Shown in pieces: positions 4,902 through 5,478 of a stretch of DNA of 5,478 bases. The notes beneath the pieces are model-generated. The model was not told the DNA's origin, ran no database searches, and was given only the letters and a program-made list of their open reading frames with translations. Each line of letters starts with the position of its first letter. Position 1 is the stretch's first letter. The DNA is taken from assembly GCA_014382465.1 (NCBI GenBank), contig JACNJP010000419.1, forward strand, positions 1 to 5,478, written 5' to 3'. This stretch comes from Planctomycetota bacterium. GTDB taxonomy: Bacteria; Planctomycetota; UBA1135. Both the position numbers and the translations under genes were made by a program.

Positions 4902-5478
4902 GTGACCACCTTCCAGCCCCTCCCGGTCGTCGTCGGCACCGCCGGCCACATCGACCACGGCAAGAGCGCCTTGATCGCGGCGCTCACCGGGACCCACCCC
5001 GACCGCTGGGACGAGGAGAAGCGGCGCGGCATCACCCTCGACCTCGGCTACGCCCAGATGGCCTACCCCGACGGCCTCGAGGTCGGCTTCGTCGACGTGC
5101 CGGGCCACGAGAGGCTGGTGCGCAAGATGGTCGCCGGCGCCACCGGCATGGGCGCGGCGCTGCTGGTGGTGGCCTGCGACGACGGCGTCATGCCGCAGAC
5201 CCGCGAGCACTTCGAGGTGCTGCGCATGCTCGGCGTCGACCACGGCCTGGTCGCCTTGAGCAAGTGCGACCTGGCCGACGCCGAGACCCGCGAGCTGGTG
5301 CGCGCCGACGTCGAGGAGCTGGTCGCCGGCACGCCGTGGGAGGAGCACCCGATGGTCGCGGTCAGCGCGCTGCGGGGCGAGGGGCTCGACGAGCTGCGCG
5401 CCGCCCTGCGGCTGGGAGCGCTGGCGGCCCGCCGGGAGGGCGACGGCCACCGCGCCTTCCGCCTGCCGGTGCAGCGGG
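4902..5478 (+). CDS. selB: Selenocysteine-specific elongation factor SelB, N-terminal part (3' end outside window)
   Basis: SelB is the EF-Tu-like GTPase that brings Sec-tRNA(Sec) to UGA codons marked by a SECIS element. The 192 codons visible cover the GTPase domain and the first residues of domain 2. G1 is GTAGHIDHGKS (12-22), G2 is RGIT (42-45), G3 is DVPGHERLVRKM (65-76), G4 is SKCD (120-123) and G5 is SAL (155-157). VVGTAGHIDHGK near the N-terminus and GVMPQTREH (95-103) are characteristic of SelB as opposed to EF-Tu. Domain 2 begins at AFRLPVQR, at the edge. I chose GTG 4902 because an in-frame ATG at 4881 would overlap the divergent gene's start and add rare ATT and CTA codons. Neither has a Shine-Dalgarno. 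The winged-helix mRNA-binding domains are not seen. Confidence 0.93.
   Translation, partial: MTTFQPLPVVVGTAGHIDHGKSALIAALTGTHPDRWDEEKRRGITLDLGYAQMAYPDGLEVGFVDVPGHERLVRKMVAGATGMGAALLVVACDDGVMPQTREHFEVLRMLGVDHGLVALSKCDLADAETRELVRADVEELVAGTPWEEHPMVAVSALRGEGLDELRAALRLGALAARREGDGHRAFRLPVQR

Overview
This is a GC-rich (roughly 70% by eye) bacterial chromosome segment that is almost entirely core translation machinery. The 200-residue EF-Ts, the S2 and UMP kinase sequences and the near absence of Shine-Dalgarno sites argue against an actinobacterium. They fit a GC-rich Gram-negative lineage such as Acidobacteriota or Planctomycetota. I cannot fix the phylum from sequence alone.

Layout. At the left edge, on the minus strand, is the 5' part of a signalling gene: a degenerate receiver-like domain followed by the beginning of a GGDEF (diguanylate cyclase) domain. 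It is cut off by the window before the catalytic motif. A 226-base divergent spacer follows, holding a good sigma70-like promoter (680-707) and a leader for the ribosomal operon. Then comes the classic plus-strand operon rpsB-tsf-pyrH-frr: ribosomal protein S2, elongation factor Ts, UMP kinase and ribosome recycling factor. A tRNA-Lys(UUU) gene starts 28 bases after frr, and a perfect 11-bp GC hairpin just past its CCA end closes the unit.

Convergent to this, on the minus strand, is a radical SAM gene of the TIGR01212 (YhcC/YtqA) family. Divergent from it, with start codons about 20 bases apart (or overlapping, if an alternative start is used), is selB, the selenocysteine-specific elongation factor. 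selB runs off the right edge after its GTPase domain.

How the genes relate. The operon couples translation initiation and elongation (S2, EF-Ts), pyrimidine nucleotide supply (UMP kinase), ribosome recycling and a lysine tRNA. The right side may be thematically linked. TIGR01212 proteins have been implicated, from work on B. subtilis YtqA as I recall it, in modifying wobble U34 of tRNAs such as tRNA-Lys(UUU), which is encoded next door. SelB also serves a specialised tRNA. The strongest observation is this tRNA/U34-enzyme pairing in a genome whose operon genes use only AAG for lysine. Other points of interest are a repeat-bearing tail of about 100 residues on S2, a pseudo-receiver GGDEF protein, a TTG-started rpsB, and SD-poor starts. 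I see no phage, insertion sequence, CRISPR or defence system, and nothing that amounts to a clearly new multi-gene system.
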